A DNA stretch of 64,000 nucleotides, taken from contig OY783203.1 of assembly GCA_963678705.1 (NCBI GenBank), positions 45,818,347 to 45,882,346 of the forward strand. Direction: 5' to 3'. A program made the position numbers and the translations under genes. Below are positions 37,835 to 50,016 of the stretch, in pieces. Under the pieces are notes generated by a model. It saw only the letters and a program-made list of their open reading frames with translations. It was not told where the DNA came from and searched no databases. This DNA is from Panorpa germanica. Lineage: Eukaryota; Arthropoda; Insecta; Mecoptera; Panorpidae. How positions within the stretch are numbered: position 1 is the first letter of the stretch; every line of letters begins with the position of its first letter.

Positions 37835-37935
37835 AATTACTTTTGACAGGAGCAAAACGGGATAGTTACTGAGCATACAAAAACAAAACGAGGTAGTTAC
37901 CTTCGACAGAAACAAAGACAGCTAGTTGCAAACTA
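37835..37935 (+). repeat. Diverged tandem repeat, about 3 units of 30 bases
   Basis: The words AGTTAC or ATTAC, followed by GACAG and AAACA or AAACG, recur about every 30 bases from 37835 to 37935. The units are well diverged. Confidence 0.3.
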
Positions 37936-38367
37936 GAAATGCAAATTTCAGACGTTTAATATAAATACTTTGTTAAACAGTTTATACCACAGTCATTTTA
38001 TTATGTTATTTAACAGATTACAAAAAAGTTTCAAGATTTATTGCGATGTGATGTTTTAATAACATTTTGGCCCTTTGAGCCAACTTTGATTCTGCACGAC
38101 TCAAATATACAATTTATTTTGCAAATTAACAATTTTTTTTTGTGATTTTATTTCTTTATTTATATTTTTCATTTCAAAAAATTAGAAAAGTATTCAAATT
38201 TTGTTACAAAAACTATTATTAGTATTTTAAGTAATTTAACAAATTGTGATTTGACTTACTCACTCATTGTCAACATTCAGTTTTCTCACGCATTATCAAT
38301 TTTACATTCCAGCTGGAAAATAGAAATACCTCGCAATGATTACCTTTAAGCATATTGTTTTTACTAG

Positions 38368-38737
38368 AGGAAACTGGACGGTGGTGGGTGTCCTTGTACG
38401 TGTCTGACCTTGTGATGACCATGGTCCCTACCGACATCACTGAAGCTATTTCTATTTTTATCAGTCAAATTATTGGCAGAAACGTGGTGGGTCCAAATGT
38501 TTATCTGCTGCACAGAAGACAAAATATGACGCAGGTGGTGATAACTTTTCCAAGTAATGAATCTCTAAATGCATTTCTTTCTGCTATAGATCGCACGAGG
38601 TAAGAAATTTAACCCTTTAGCGTTTGTCTACTCAATGAAAACACATGAAGTGTACGTTAAAAATCATAACTATATTTATTTTTCTTTGCAGTTCAGACTC
38701 TGGCGAAGAAACCAGTATTTTACAGAATATTATTTAA
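38368..38737 (+). CDS. Last two exons of an unrecognised gene
   Basis: Exon 38368-38599 (acceptor TTTTTACTAG, donor GAG|GTAAGA) and exon 38692-38737 (acceptor TTCTTTGCAG) join in phase. They encode ETGRWWVSLYVSDLVMTMVP, then a segment ending QVVITFPSNESLNAFLSAID and a serine/glutamate tail, SSDSGEETSILQNII. The order strand-helix-strand-strand-helix suggested by the hydrophobic pattern is reminiscent of a small alpha/beta fold such as an RRM or ACT domain, but no motif confirms this. The exon begins with two carried bases, so upstream exons must exist; none could be recognised in the 1.7 kb before it. AATAAA overlaps the stop (38737-38742). Confidence 0.55.
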
Positions 38738-38742
38738 ATAAA

Positions 38743-41700
38743 GAAATTTATTCATATAAAACCATGGGGGTCCCATAAATTTTAACTTTATGTTGCATCG
38801 ATTCTAAGGAGAATAAAAAAATGGATTCCACTGGATTTTTTCGCTGAATTTTTCATAAATTTTATTACATTTATTTTATGGTGACATAGTCTAGTTACTT
38901 CGAAGAAAACATCAATTAAAGAAGATAGTTATTAAGATATGAGTACACTAAACACAGTCATAAGTTGCATAAATGTTATTATATAAAAGTTGAGGGACGC
39001 GCAGAGCCCAAATTTTTCTAAAATATTTATTATTAAAATTTTTCTTTTGAAACACAATGAAAATACATCAGCTTTTAAAAATAACATTTATATAGACATA
39101 AATCAAAATCTTTTTTGTAATTTGTAAATTATAATTTAATTACAAAATAGAAAATGTTTGGAAAAGAAAATGTATAGTTTTTAATCCTCCTTAGCTGAAC
39201 CTATAGGTCCTGAAATCAATATATTTAATTAGTCTATAATGCTATTATCATCTTGTTTATTTATAATATATTCTTATGAATATATACTTAATGAATAATG
39301 TTTCATCCTATAGCTCGGACAAGTCTGACATTTTATTCGAATTTTAGTGACCAGTTTTTTTTTATTTTTCTTATAAAAGGCCCTTGTGCAGTGCTGAAGA
39401 TTAGCATAGGTATGGTGAGTAAGATGGCCGGTGCCCGGCCCGGCACTGTAAATATTACGTCAATCTTACTTCCGTGTTTACAGAGTACATACAGCCCAAT
39501 AGTACTCCTGCATAAGATCATCACCATAAAGCTAATCAATTTACCAATTTGAAGTAAAAATATGTGAGATAGCTGGTATTATTCCGGTACGGTACGATAC
39601 TGGACATCCAATTGCCTACTAGTACGTATGCCTACTAGTAGGCTCTAATAGTTATTGAATGCAAGAACTCATATGATACAATAAACATGATATAAATAGA
39701 GCTGTATTCCGAATCATTGATTCATTTGATAAAAATCACATATGCTTATAATATTATTGTATTGAAATAATTGCTGTAATTTAGATTAATTTACCCCCTC
39801 CGTGATATCTAAAAGATATCATTCAATCTTAGGATGTCGCGGAAGGCTTGATAAGACGTTGGTCCAGAGGTCAGAGCGACAGATCTTCCCAGACTCCGGC
39901 GAAGCAGGACTTACATAGTCAGGACTTGTCAGTGAATAATAGATAAATAGTGAATAGTTTTAAGTCAATACAAGAATCAAACTATTATTAATCATATTGT
40001 GATTGAACACGGCCGCGAGCCGCAGCTGATATAGGTTCGTATTTCAGTTATATTTAAAAAATTGTGGTATCTTTAAAAAACTTTTGCTGTTACTTAGTTT
40101 CTGGTTCTCAGAGAAACATTTTTGTAAATTTGTTAGTTCCTTTTATCGCTTTCCGTTCTCGTGAAATAAGAGCAATGGGCATGCGCACAAACGGGTACAC
40201 CATGTATTTTTAAAAAACTAATTCCTGTGATACATAAACATAACACATATAAATCAATAGTTGAATTATTTTTATAGAAAAGGACCAAATTTGTAAGTTT
40301 TATAATCAAATGAAACACACAACGTTAAATAAACTTTATTATCGCATATATATATTACGTTACAATGGCCGAGAATATTGATGCTGAACGCCGGACTGCT
40401 GTGTCTTCGGGTTCGATTCCCGAAGCAGCTCTACGTTTTCTGAGTTTGAATGTTAATTCATTCAATTGGTTATATTCATTGCATATATAATCACAAATGT
40501 AGTAGATAAAGAAAGTAGCTAAACAAAATAAATTAAAACAGTGTAGATTTGTTATGCAATAAACTAGCACAGAACCGCGCTGTATTATCTATGTAGTTTA
40601 TCAACTAGTATAGTTAAACTTAAATGTTTGGTGATTTGAGTCTTTCATATCGGTCAACTAGTGTTGTATATCTTTGAAGAACCCATTGAATATTTTTGAG
40701 AATTTATTGCACAATGCTAGAGATAAAGTTATTCATACGCCATTAAGATATTTATAGTTTTTAATTTGTTTCATCTTTTACATGGGAAAATCCGACCGTC
40801 TGTGATTTTACAACCTCTACTGTATTAGAATTCTTCAGCCTTATTCTACATTTCCATTTTCCTCTGATGCTAGTGCTAGACTTTCTTTAGTATTTACTCG
40901 AATATCAACCAATTTCATAGTAACATATGATTCAGCTAACCCGCTAATTCAATAAAGAATTTTTTATTACTTACTACATTATGTACTAAAACATATATAC
41001 TTAACCAATGTGCCTTAACCTGTATATTCGCATATTGCAGATCTAATATTATACTCGTAGGTAGATGATTACTGTTAAGTATGATTTCTTTGTTTTGGAT
41101 TCGGAAATACTTTTGTAAGCCCGGCCCATTCAAGAATTATAATATAAATATCTTTATTAATTGAAGTAACCAAATAATAATTTTCTAACAAAAATATGTT
41201 TTATTTATGTTAAACAAGTAATTACTTTATGAAAGGCGGTAGTTTAAAAAACACTTTGCTCAGTTGGAAAGCCAGGGGGTGGGAGGGGGGTTATAATTCA
41301 CAGGGCTCTCAAAACGTGTATAAAATATTTTCACCAATTTTGTACTTCAATAACTTCTTTTAACTTCAATTTTTTAGTTATTATTATTTGAATTACATTT
41401 TCTTTATTTTCAAATATTTTAATGAAGGATAAAAAGAAGGTAGAAAGATATTTGTCTCTAAGAACATGGGAATTGAATCTCTTTTATAGAATAGTTAAAA
41501 CTTTAAAAATGTATCTTCTTTCTGAATACGCCGGTATCATTCTATTTATCTACATTTCTTCAATTAGTTTGTGTGACGCACGTGTTACATCTTTTTCCTC
41601 AAAAGTTGTATCAAATAAGCTGCTTCTATTGTTGCTTCTAATTTTTATAAAATCAAATTTCTAATCATATTTTTTCCAAACTAATGCTGACCTAGAAATA

Positions 41701-41893
41701 TCCTAAATCCTAAAGAAATGAGTTTTTCAGTAATATACTCAGTGGCAGACATAGGTGTCATTAATCTGTTGATTAGTTTCATTAGTCTTACATTTTCATA
41801 ACGGAGCTACAACGCATGTTAACGTAGCTATGAGGTCTCAATTAATTTAAGTTTATATGCTAAACATGTTTAGATATTTACTTTTATTTGCAG
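38743..41893. other. Intergenic DNA upstream of the collagen gene
   Basis: Contains a SINE at 40366 and a GC-richer patch at about 39795-40035 (AGATCTTCCCAGACTCCGG, GAACACGGCCGCGAGCCGC) that looks foreign to its surroundings, perhaps an LTR end or another repeat; it could not be identified. The acceptor just before the collagen ATG (CTTTTATTTGCAG at 41893) implies at least one untranslated collagen exon somewhere in or before this stretch. Confidence 0.5.
40366..40470 (+). repeat. SINE copy with intact box B
   Basis: A tRNA-like head: TGGCCGAGAATATTGATGC resembles a box A region, and GGTTCGATTCC at 40410-40420 is a perfect RNA polymerase III box B. The head is shared with 28038, 35605, 48915, 60228 and 63188. 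It does not fold as a full cloverleaf with an acceptor stem, so it is not called as a tRNA gene. Confidence 0.75.
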
Positions 41894-41894
41894 C

Positions 41895-44800
41895 ATGCGC
41901 GCCCTAGCAGGAACATGTGCTATCCTGTTCATGCTGATAGTGTCAGTAACAGCGGTAGCAAGAGTTCGTCGGGTCGGTAGACCAGGTCGTCCTCTATCAG
42001 CAAGGCCACAAGCACAACAACCAGACCCAGGAGATGATTATGACAATGAGTATATCGATGAATACGATGATTTATACACATATGACGGGGAAAGTAAGTA
42101 ACAACAACAAATGATTATTTGAAGAGAAGCATAGATCGAAAGGTTTTTAAATATTTTTAGACGGCAATGGAAATAATGGACAATCAGGGCGAGGACGATC
42201 TTCGGAAGATCCAATTGAAGAAGAAACAGTTACCGAAGTTTTTCGTCAGCAACCTGAGGATGAAGTTCCAACACGAACAGGTAAATTACAGAAATAGAGG
42301 AACAGTTTAACGTTTAGCATGGTTGTCTTTCATTGATTTTTCTCTTAGAACCACCTGTGCAAGTTCAACCAACGTACCCACCTCCACCACCTGGGTCATT
42401 TGTAGGTTAGTTTTATCTGAATGTAATGTGAATATGAACCGGTTATTAGCGGATAATAATACTACTCTATATCAATCTCATAGCTCCCTACTCGTGTTCC
42501 TGGGAAGGACAATGGTACCGTGAAGGAGAGCGTTTTAAACCACAACCCTGTATGGATTGTTCTTGTAGCCAGGGTATCGTAACCTGTCGAGATGATGACT
42601 CTTGTACTAGGCCAGATACAACTAGACCCACTGGACGAGGTTAAACATTTTAACCGTGTTCCTAAAATTCATTTCGAGGCATTTTATAATTATTTTTTGT
42701 AAATTCGTAGTAAATGTAAAAATTGAAGAGCCCCATAGGCCTACGACTCTTCCAACTACACCGAAACCAACTCCGACACCGGCTCCTACACCGACTGCAC
42801 CTGAACCAGGATATGATGCACTTGCAACAGGCGGTGGTGGAACTTCAGCATTAGGACCCAGAGGAGAAGATGGATATCCCGGTGAACGTGGTAGACCTGG
42901 TGATAATGGGTTCCCAGGGTCGCCTGGACAGCCTGGCATTCCTGGTCAACCAGGACCCCCCGGACCAGTTCCTGATGTATTCCAAACTTATTTATATTTT
43001 CAATAATTATAAGATAATATTATTATATAACTAAATTTTATCATTTCAACAATTATATTTTAATTTTGTTTACTTCAGGTATCGCTTTATTATCGTCAAT
43101 TGGAAATGTCACAAGCAAGTGCAGATAAAGGTCCAACGGGTGCAGCTTATGCACCTGATCAATTTCAGTACTTACAAGCACAAGTTGGTCCAATAGGACC
43201 ACGGGGATCACCAGGACCGCAAGGTCCATCTGGTCCACAAGGATTTCAAGGAACTAGGGGAGAATCTGGAGAGCCCGGACCTTCAGGCCCTATAGGACCC
43301 GCTGGTCCTAGAGGACTTTCTGGACTGCCAGGAAAAGATGTGTGTAATATTAATAATCACAATTTCTTAAATATAAATATTGAACAATATATTATTATAG
43401 GGAGAATCTGGAGAGGATGGTGATACCGGACAACCTGGTGCTATTGGGCCAAGTGGACCAAGAGGCTTACCTGGAATGCCTGGTCTTCCCGGTATTAAAG
43501 GTCATAGAGGATTCCCAGGTACTTTCTAAATTTCATAATTGATATTTAAAGGTACCGCATAATCTATTCTACACATATAACGGCATTATATATTCTGCGT
43601 TTAATAGTAAAAGGAAATTGTAGTGCTATGCCTATACTCAGCCGTTGGGGCAAGTGAAGTAATTATAACTTGCATGATGTTTCACATATACAAGCTACTA
43701 AAGTTGTATCAAGTGTATGCCATAATCCTAATTTGCTTGAATATAATCTACACATTACCTAAATGTACATAAATCTATTTATTCTGAACATATAATTTCC
43801 AGGTATTGATGGCAGTAAAGGTGAACAAGGTCCTTCTGGTGAAAAAGGCACAATTGGCAATGTTGGACCAATTGGTCCCGTTGGTCCCATGGTAAGCAAT
43901 TTAATTGTAATTAATTTACTACACGTGTTTCGTATATAATTCTTATAATCTTGTCAAATCTATATTATGAGTCACATATAGTCTAAAAGCAAAAGATTAT
44001 TGGTAAATCATTCTAGTTCATACATACACATTTCAACAGATCAACGAATAATTGAAATAATTGACTTGTGTTATGTAACAGTAACATACCATACATCATC
44101 ACATTATATTTATTGCTTGAATTTATAATAGTATGAAATAGTTTCTTGATTTTATCAACATATGTCCTATATCGTAATTAAAATAACAGATGCAATGACA
44201 CATATCATAATAGCTAGAGGTCGAAGACCGTTGTGTGGCATTTCATGACGTCATGTTTCTGTATGCAGGGCATTAATAATTGTTGTGACACTAAGCATTA
44301 AATTAAATAGATAGCGCGATATATAAATTAATTGGTTATTTGTAAATTTCATTAAAGGGTTCAGCAGGTCCTCGAGGTGAAAGAGGCCGTGAAGGTCCTC
44401 CTGGTCCTCCAGGACTCCGAGGTATCGATGGAATTTCTGGTCCGCCAGGGTCTCCTGTAAGTTAATTATATTTGTTAAGAAAATTAGTAGTAATTATCCT
44501 TTCACAGTTAATATATATTTACTTGTATTGAAATAAAATTTTAGGGAAGCATTGGTAAACCTGGAGCTCCTGGATTTCCCGGTAGTCCAGGACATAAGGG
44601 AGATCAAGGCAGTCAAGGGCCAAAAGGAAGTCAAGGTTTACAAGGACCGCGTGGAGAATCTGGACGACCAGGACAACCAGGTGAAAGTGGTCCTCAAGGA
44701 GCACAAGGTAAAGATGGTTATCCGGGAGAAAAGGGAAGTCCCGGAAGTATTGGACCATCTGGACCACCCGGATTTCCCGGAGCTCGTGGGCCACCTGGAC

Positions 44801-47800
44801 TATCAGGAAGCACTGGAGAACCTGGAGTAAAAGGAATTCCTGTGAGTTAAATGAAATCTAAAACATTATACTAATATATATTATTACCTAGGTAGAAACT
44901 GCGTGCAAATCGTTCCCTCAGTCGTTTGATTATTATTACTTTTTTAATTTTTAATGGGCTAGTAATATGTTATACTTTATTTATTCTTAATTATTATATT
45001 TATAATAATTGTTTCCTAATATTTTACAAACTGAAACTTACATTTAAGGTTAAAATGTAAAATTAGTAAAGTTGAATAGCTTTAAAATAAAGTGTATTAT
45101 GTTGTTGGTTAGGGAGCACCAGGAGAAAGAGGCTTCAAAGGAGAAATTGGCAACAAAGGAGAGGGTGGATTACCTGGACCCAGAGGCTTACCGGGTTCTG
45201 CAGGACCTGAAGGAAAACGAGGAAAAAGAGGTATGCGAGGACCTACTGGACCAAGTGGTCCGTCAGGCGAACGCGGAATACCCGGTGCAAGAGGACTACC
45301 AGGACCGGATGGAGCCCCTGGCCCAAAGGGACAAAACGGAGATCGTGGACCACAAGGACCTCACGGTATTAAAGGATCAGGTGGTGATCCAGGTAGACCC
45401 GGCCCTCCTGGTCTCCAAGGATTACGAGGAATTGCTGGGCGTCCGGGGGCACCTGGAAAACCAGGAAATCCTGGGGAAAGAGGCATTCAAGGGGCTGATG
45501 GTAAACCAGGAGATCAAGGACCACAAGGCTTGCAAGGCCTTCCTGGTCCACTTGGACCTCAAGGAGATAAAGGATTCCCTGTATGTTGACAAGAATATAT
45601 TATTTGATATTCATTACATTATTTATAATATTACATCAATATTATTGTGTAAATAGGGTGAGTCTGGAAAAGACGGAGAATCTGGCCCACCAGGAACAAC
45701 TGGACCTCGTGGAGATCCTGGCAAAGATGGCGCTCCAGGAATACAAGGACCTCCGGGTCCATCAGGTTCCGATGGTGAAAGAGGTCCTCCTGGCCCATCT
45801 GGTCCAAGGGGATTCCAAGGGTTACCTGGAGCATCCGGAAATCCTGGATCACCTGGAAAAGATGGTGAATCAGGAGCACAAGGACCACCAGGCCAACCTG
45901 GACCATCCGGAAATCGTGGTGAAAGAGGATTCCCTGGTGAACGTGGACCTATTGGTCAACCGGGAGCTACTGGCAATCGCGGAGAACCGGGATCTCAGGG
46001 TTCTGATGGGCCATCGGTACATATTACAAATATTCATAAATATTTAAAATTAAATTATTTGAATTTTCATAAGAAATATAATTTATTAGGGTCCACCAGG
46101 ATTGAAGGGAGACAAAGGTCATATGGGACCCGCAGGATTAGTAGGTCTTCCTGGCTTGAGAGGACTGAATGGGCTTCCTGGAGATAAAGGAGAAAGAGGA
46201 TCTTTCGGACCAGTAGGCCCTGAGGGACCACCTGGAAGACAAGGTGAACGTGGTCCTCAAGGACAGGTTGGACCTCCTGGTCCACCTGGAGAGCCTGCTG
46301 AACGTGGAGATACTGGTCCACCAGGACCTCCCGGAGAATCTGGTGCTCCTGGAGGCCCAGGAGAGCGTGGCCCCGTAGGCCCACAGGGATTACAAGGTTT
46401 CCCAGGACCTCAAGGTTTATCAGGGTTACCTGGCAGTAAAGGTGAACGTGGAATAATGGGAATAAAGGGTGATCAAGGTAACTCTGGACCTGTTGGAAAT
46501 CCTGGAGAGTCTGGACCACCAGGTTTAGTTGGTTTAACTGGAGCTAAAGGGGCTAGAGGAGAACCAGGTTCTCGTGGAGATATTGGTATTATGGGACCCC
46601 CTGGTCGGCCTGGAGAGCCCGGCTTAGCTGTAAGTATTATCACCTGTAATAATACAATGTTAATGCTTGTAATGAAACTGAACAATCTCAAGAAATTTGT
46701 TTGTCTGATAGAGTTAATATTAAAATAGTATTTCAAAAATTATTTAGTAAAGTTAGTTTTGTGAATCAGGAGTTCTGAATTTATTATAGTAATTAATAAT
46801 GAATTTTGTTGATCATTTTGAGATACGCAAAATTTCATTGGGAGTGGCAGGGGTATGTTTTACTTAAACGCCGTTCAAAGCAATGGAGTATATGAAACAT
46901 AAAAATCTATGATTGCCATTTGATTATAGTAATAGCTGCCTTTTCAAAATCTAAAACAAAAACCGTGATAACATTATGGGCTAAGTAATTATCTTAAGTA
47001 TTGTTTTAAACATAATGCATTGGACCTCAAGCGTTTTCTACTTTCATCTGAAACTTAATTTTTTTTTTATTCATAATGATTTCACAGTCACAGAGTGTTT
47101 ACGAACATTTAAATATTTTAGGGTCAACCTGGAAACGTTGGTCCTCCTGGTCCATCTGGTCTTCCAGGAATTAAAGGATCATCTGGAGATACTGGCCGCC
47201 CTGGTAATGCTGGTCCACAAGGATTACCTGGAAACCAAGGAATAGAAGGACCTAAAGGTGACACAGGAAGCGAAGGGCCGTCAGGACCGGCAGGACCATC
47301 TGGACCTCAAGGACCGGCAGGAGACCGTGGACTTCCAGGATTACCAGGACCATCTGGACCTACTGGTGCTAGGGGAATAAGAGGAGCATCTGTAAGTAGA
47401 AAAACATATAATGATATCTCTCAATGCTTTAAGCAATTTTTATTGCATGTGTAATTTGATTATTATTTATATTTCTATACATATGTAAAATAATTAAGGG
47501 TGAAACTGGGCCACCTGGAAAACCAGGAAGTGAAGGACCTGCTGGTCCTATTGGAGTAGCCGGGCCACCGGGCTCCCCTGGTCCATTAGGAGAACAAGGT
47601 CCTGAAGGACCATCAGGAAAACCAGGACCTCATGGTATATCTGGTCGTCCTGGAGATAAGGGTCCCGCAGGTCCTGCAGGAAGTCCAGGAAATTCAGGAG
47701 CCCCCGGTTTGCCAGTAAGCAATTTAATTATAATATACTCTACAACATAAGCGCAGGTAAATAAATAATATTATTATTTCTTAATTAGGGACCACAGGGT

Positions 47801-49891
47801 CCCAGTGGACCTCCTGGCGGACCAGGAGAAAGAGGACAACGAGGAGAGACTGGACCGCAAGGAGTTGAAGGCCAATCAGGTCCTCGAGGTAAATCGGGTC
47901 CAGCTGGAGCAGAGGGTGTCAAGGTTAGAATTATTTTTAAATCTGATATGATTTTTTTATTACAAATATTAACATTTTATAATATATTCCTTTTAGGGAG
48001 AACGTGGAGAAGGTGGCCCTAAAGGAGCTAAAGGTCATCGTGGTCTTATTGGTTTACAAGGATTACCTGGACAACAAGGTCTTACGGGTGAAAAGGGTAT
48101 GACTGGAATGGCAGGACTTCCAGGTAAAGATGGAGAACCTGGAACCCGAGGTCCTCCTGGACGTGACGGTAATTCTGGACCTCAGGGTATTTCTGGTCCA
48201 CCTGGATTACGTGGATCATCAGGAGAAGAGGGTCGACATGGTCAACCAGGTAATCCAGGTCCACCTGGGCCTCCGGGACCACCTGGAGAACCATTAGGAT
48301 ATGATGCTGCTGCATTAGCTTCTCTTCTTGGACAAGGAATTAATAATCAAAAGGGGCCAGATCCTATGGGTGATGAACCAGTTAGACTATTTGGAAAAGA
48401 TATATCAGAAGAAGAACGAAGGGAACTTGTACTTAAAGCTTATGAGCAGTTGAAGAGTTCATTTGAACGGTTCCGTAAACCAGATGGACAGAAATCATCT
48501 CCTGGAAAAACCTGTAGAGATATTGCTGTTGCACACCCTGAATCAAAAAGCGGTAAGATTATTCGGTAATATAAAAGGATTTTTTTTAATATTTAAAACT
48601 GTCGATTTATTTATTACTCAGGTGAGTACTGGATCGACCCTAATGAGGGGGATGTTCGTGATGCTATCCTGGTACATTGTGACATGGAAACCAGGGCAAC
48701 ATGTCTCCTTGCTCGACCTGAGAAATCACCAGAAATTAATTACTCCGGAGACGATCAAGAAGTCTGGTTGGGTGAAGTTACCGATGGCATGAAGGTAAAT
48801 AATACTTCATATTTAATATACATAGTGAATTTGAAAAAATCGTGAAGTGAAAAATAATAATCACATTTTATAATTTTCATTCATTTAAGTCATCTTCTAT
48901 TTTTTTTATTTAATTTATTTAACGTCGGCCTATTTCCGATGCTGAGTCCTATCACCGACGACCTCCTACAATGTTGGCAGTATTTATGGTGTCGTGGCCT
49001 CATATATGTGGGCTACACCACTGCCTTTATATTGTACGATTATGTTTGACCATAATCAATATAAGTTCATAATAACCAAACCCAGAGAATATATATCTGG
49101 TCCGGGGATCGAACCCGAAGACACAGCAGTCGGCGTCAAGCATCAATGCTCTCGCCCACTGTGTCGTCCAGTCATCTTCTAATTACATCATTTCTAGCAC
49201 AGTTTTTACACAAGTACAATGTTAATTATGATAATAACGGAGTGTATCTCAAATTATTAAATGAACTACCTATGACGTTCAATTCATTAATTTCTATTTA
49301 TTATTTTTCTACAAATCAATTTTTTCAAAATAATATATATTTTTTTTTAATGGAAAACAATAACGTTAGTTTCGATAATGAAAACTATACAAACAATTAT
49401 AAACAATTATGGGGAACAACAATCAAATATATTGCTTTTCAGATTACTTACAAGGCCGACAGCAACCAAATTGGCTTCCTACAATTACTCTCAGCAAAGG
49501 CATCACAAAACATCACTTATCATTGCAAAAATTCAGTAGCTTATTATGACAATGAAAAGAATACGTACAGAAAAGGAGTGAAACTTCTGGCGTGGAATGA
49601 TGCCGAATTAACTCCACGAGGAAATCACAGATTCAGATACGAAGCAATTGAAGACGAATGCAAGGTATTGATTTGAAAACACACAAAATAAAAATGACAG
49701 TAACATTAAGCAGTCGGTGACTAATTTTTTTAAATTAATTACAGTATAAGAAAAATACTTGGGCTCGCACCGTTCTAACCTACTCCACAGACAAAGCAGC
49801 TCGACTGCCAATTTTAGACATCGCCTCCAGAGATATTGGTGCACCAGGCCAAGCTTTCTGGGTGGAAATAGGACCAGCGTGTTTTACATAG
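41895..49891 (+). CDS. Fibrillar procollagen alpha chain (COLFI type), complete
   Basis: Secreted matrix protein of 1582 residues in 20 exons: 41895-42093, 42161-42280, 42349-42405, 42484-42639, 42711-42976, 43079-43339, 43401-43518, 43803-43891, 44358-44456, 44545-44841, 45113-45580, 45657-46016, 46090-46629, 47122-47391, 47499-47714, 47789-47923, 47997-48552, 48622-48794, 49443-49664, 49745-49891. All phases agree. Order: signal peptide ([17 protein letters not shown]), acidic stretch, short VWC domain (about 126-177, [19 protein letters not shown]), Pro/Thr linker, 13-triplet minor helix, telopeptide-like linker with APDQ (possible N-proteinase site), major helix 303-1316, and C-propeptide with MGDEP (possible BMP1-type site) and [15 protein letters not shown]. 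Odd points: six instead of eight propeptide cysteines, one Gly-to-Ala break (residue about 900), and no TSPN domain. A SINE sits in the intron after 48794. Confidence 0.96.
48915..49172 (-). repeat. SINE copy in a collagen intron
   Basis: About 258 bases, the longest copy seen. It shares GATGCTGAGTCCTATCACCG and GTGTCGTGGCCTCATATATG with 35605-35775, and carries GGGGATCGAACCCGAAGACA (box B on the minus strand near 49105-49116) and the head complement CCCACTGTGTCGTC. It sits in the 648-base intron between collagen exons 48622-48794 and 49443-49664. Confidence 0.8.
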
Positions 49892-50010
49892 AATATAAAT
49901 AGAAAATAATTGTTCAAATTAGGTATTTAAAAGATAATATTAAAAAGATATGGTACCAAAGAAATTCCTTTATAGTAAAATTATCATTTTTTAGTTAAAT
50001 TATTCCATAA

Positions 50011-50016
50011 AATAAA
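50011..50016 (+). promoter_or_regulatory. Polyadenylation signal AATAAA
   Basis: Canonical hexamer 120 bases after the collagen stop codon; a plausible 3' end for that transcript. Confidence 0.45.

Larger units (their letters stand above)
33949..38367. other. Intergenic DNA with decayed transposons
   Basis: Contains two Tc1/mariner pseudogenes, one SINE and a weak tandem repeat (about 37835-37935), each listed separately. The unit between 34020 and 34330 and that between 36690 and 37830 are AT-rich and show nothing. Confidence 0.5.

Noticed and set aside
40366-40440. tRNA gene suggested by a perfect box B
   Set aside because: No acceptor stem or full cloverleaf, and the same head recurs at several places as a SINE.
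41422-41664. 80-codon frame with a hydrophobic end, upstream of collagen
   Set aside because: Lacks splice sites in phase and any motif; typical of AT-rich flanks.
45072-46047. Long Glu/Lys/Leu/Asp-rich frames overlapping the collagen exons
   Set aside because: These are out-of-frame readings of the Gly-X-Y repeat, which leaves the other frames open on both strands.
49146-49676. 176-codon frame running from intron into a collagen exon
   Set aside because: The 5' half reads through a SINE and the intron; a good acceptor (ATTGCTTTTCAG) at 49442 marks the true exon start.
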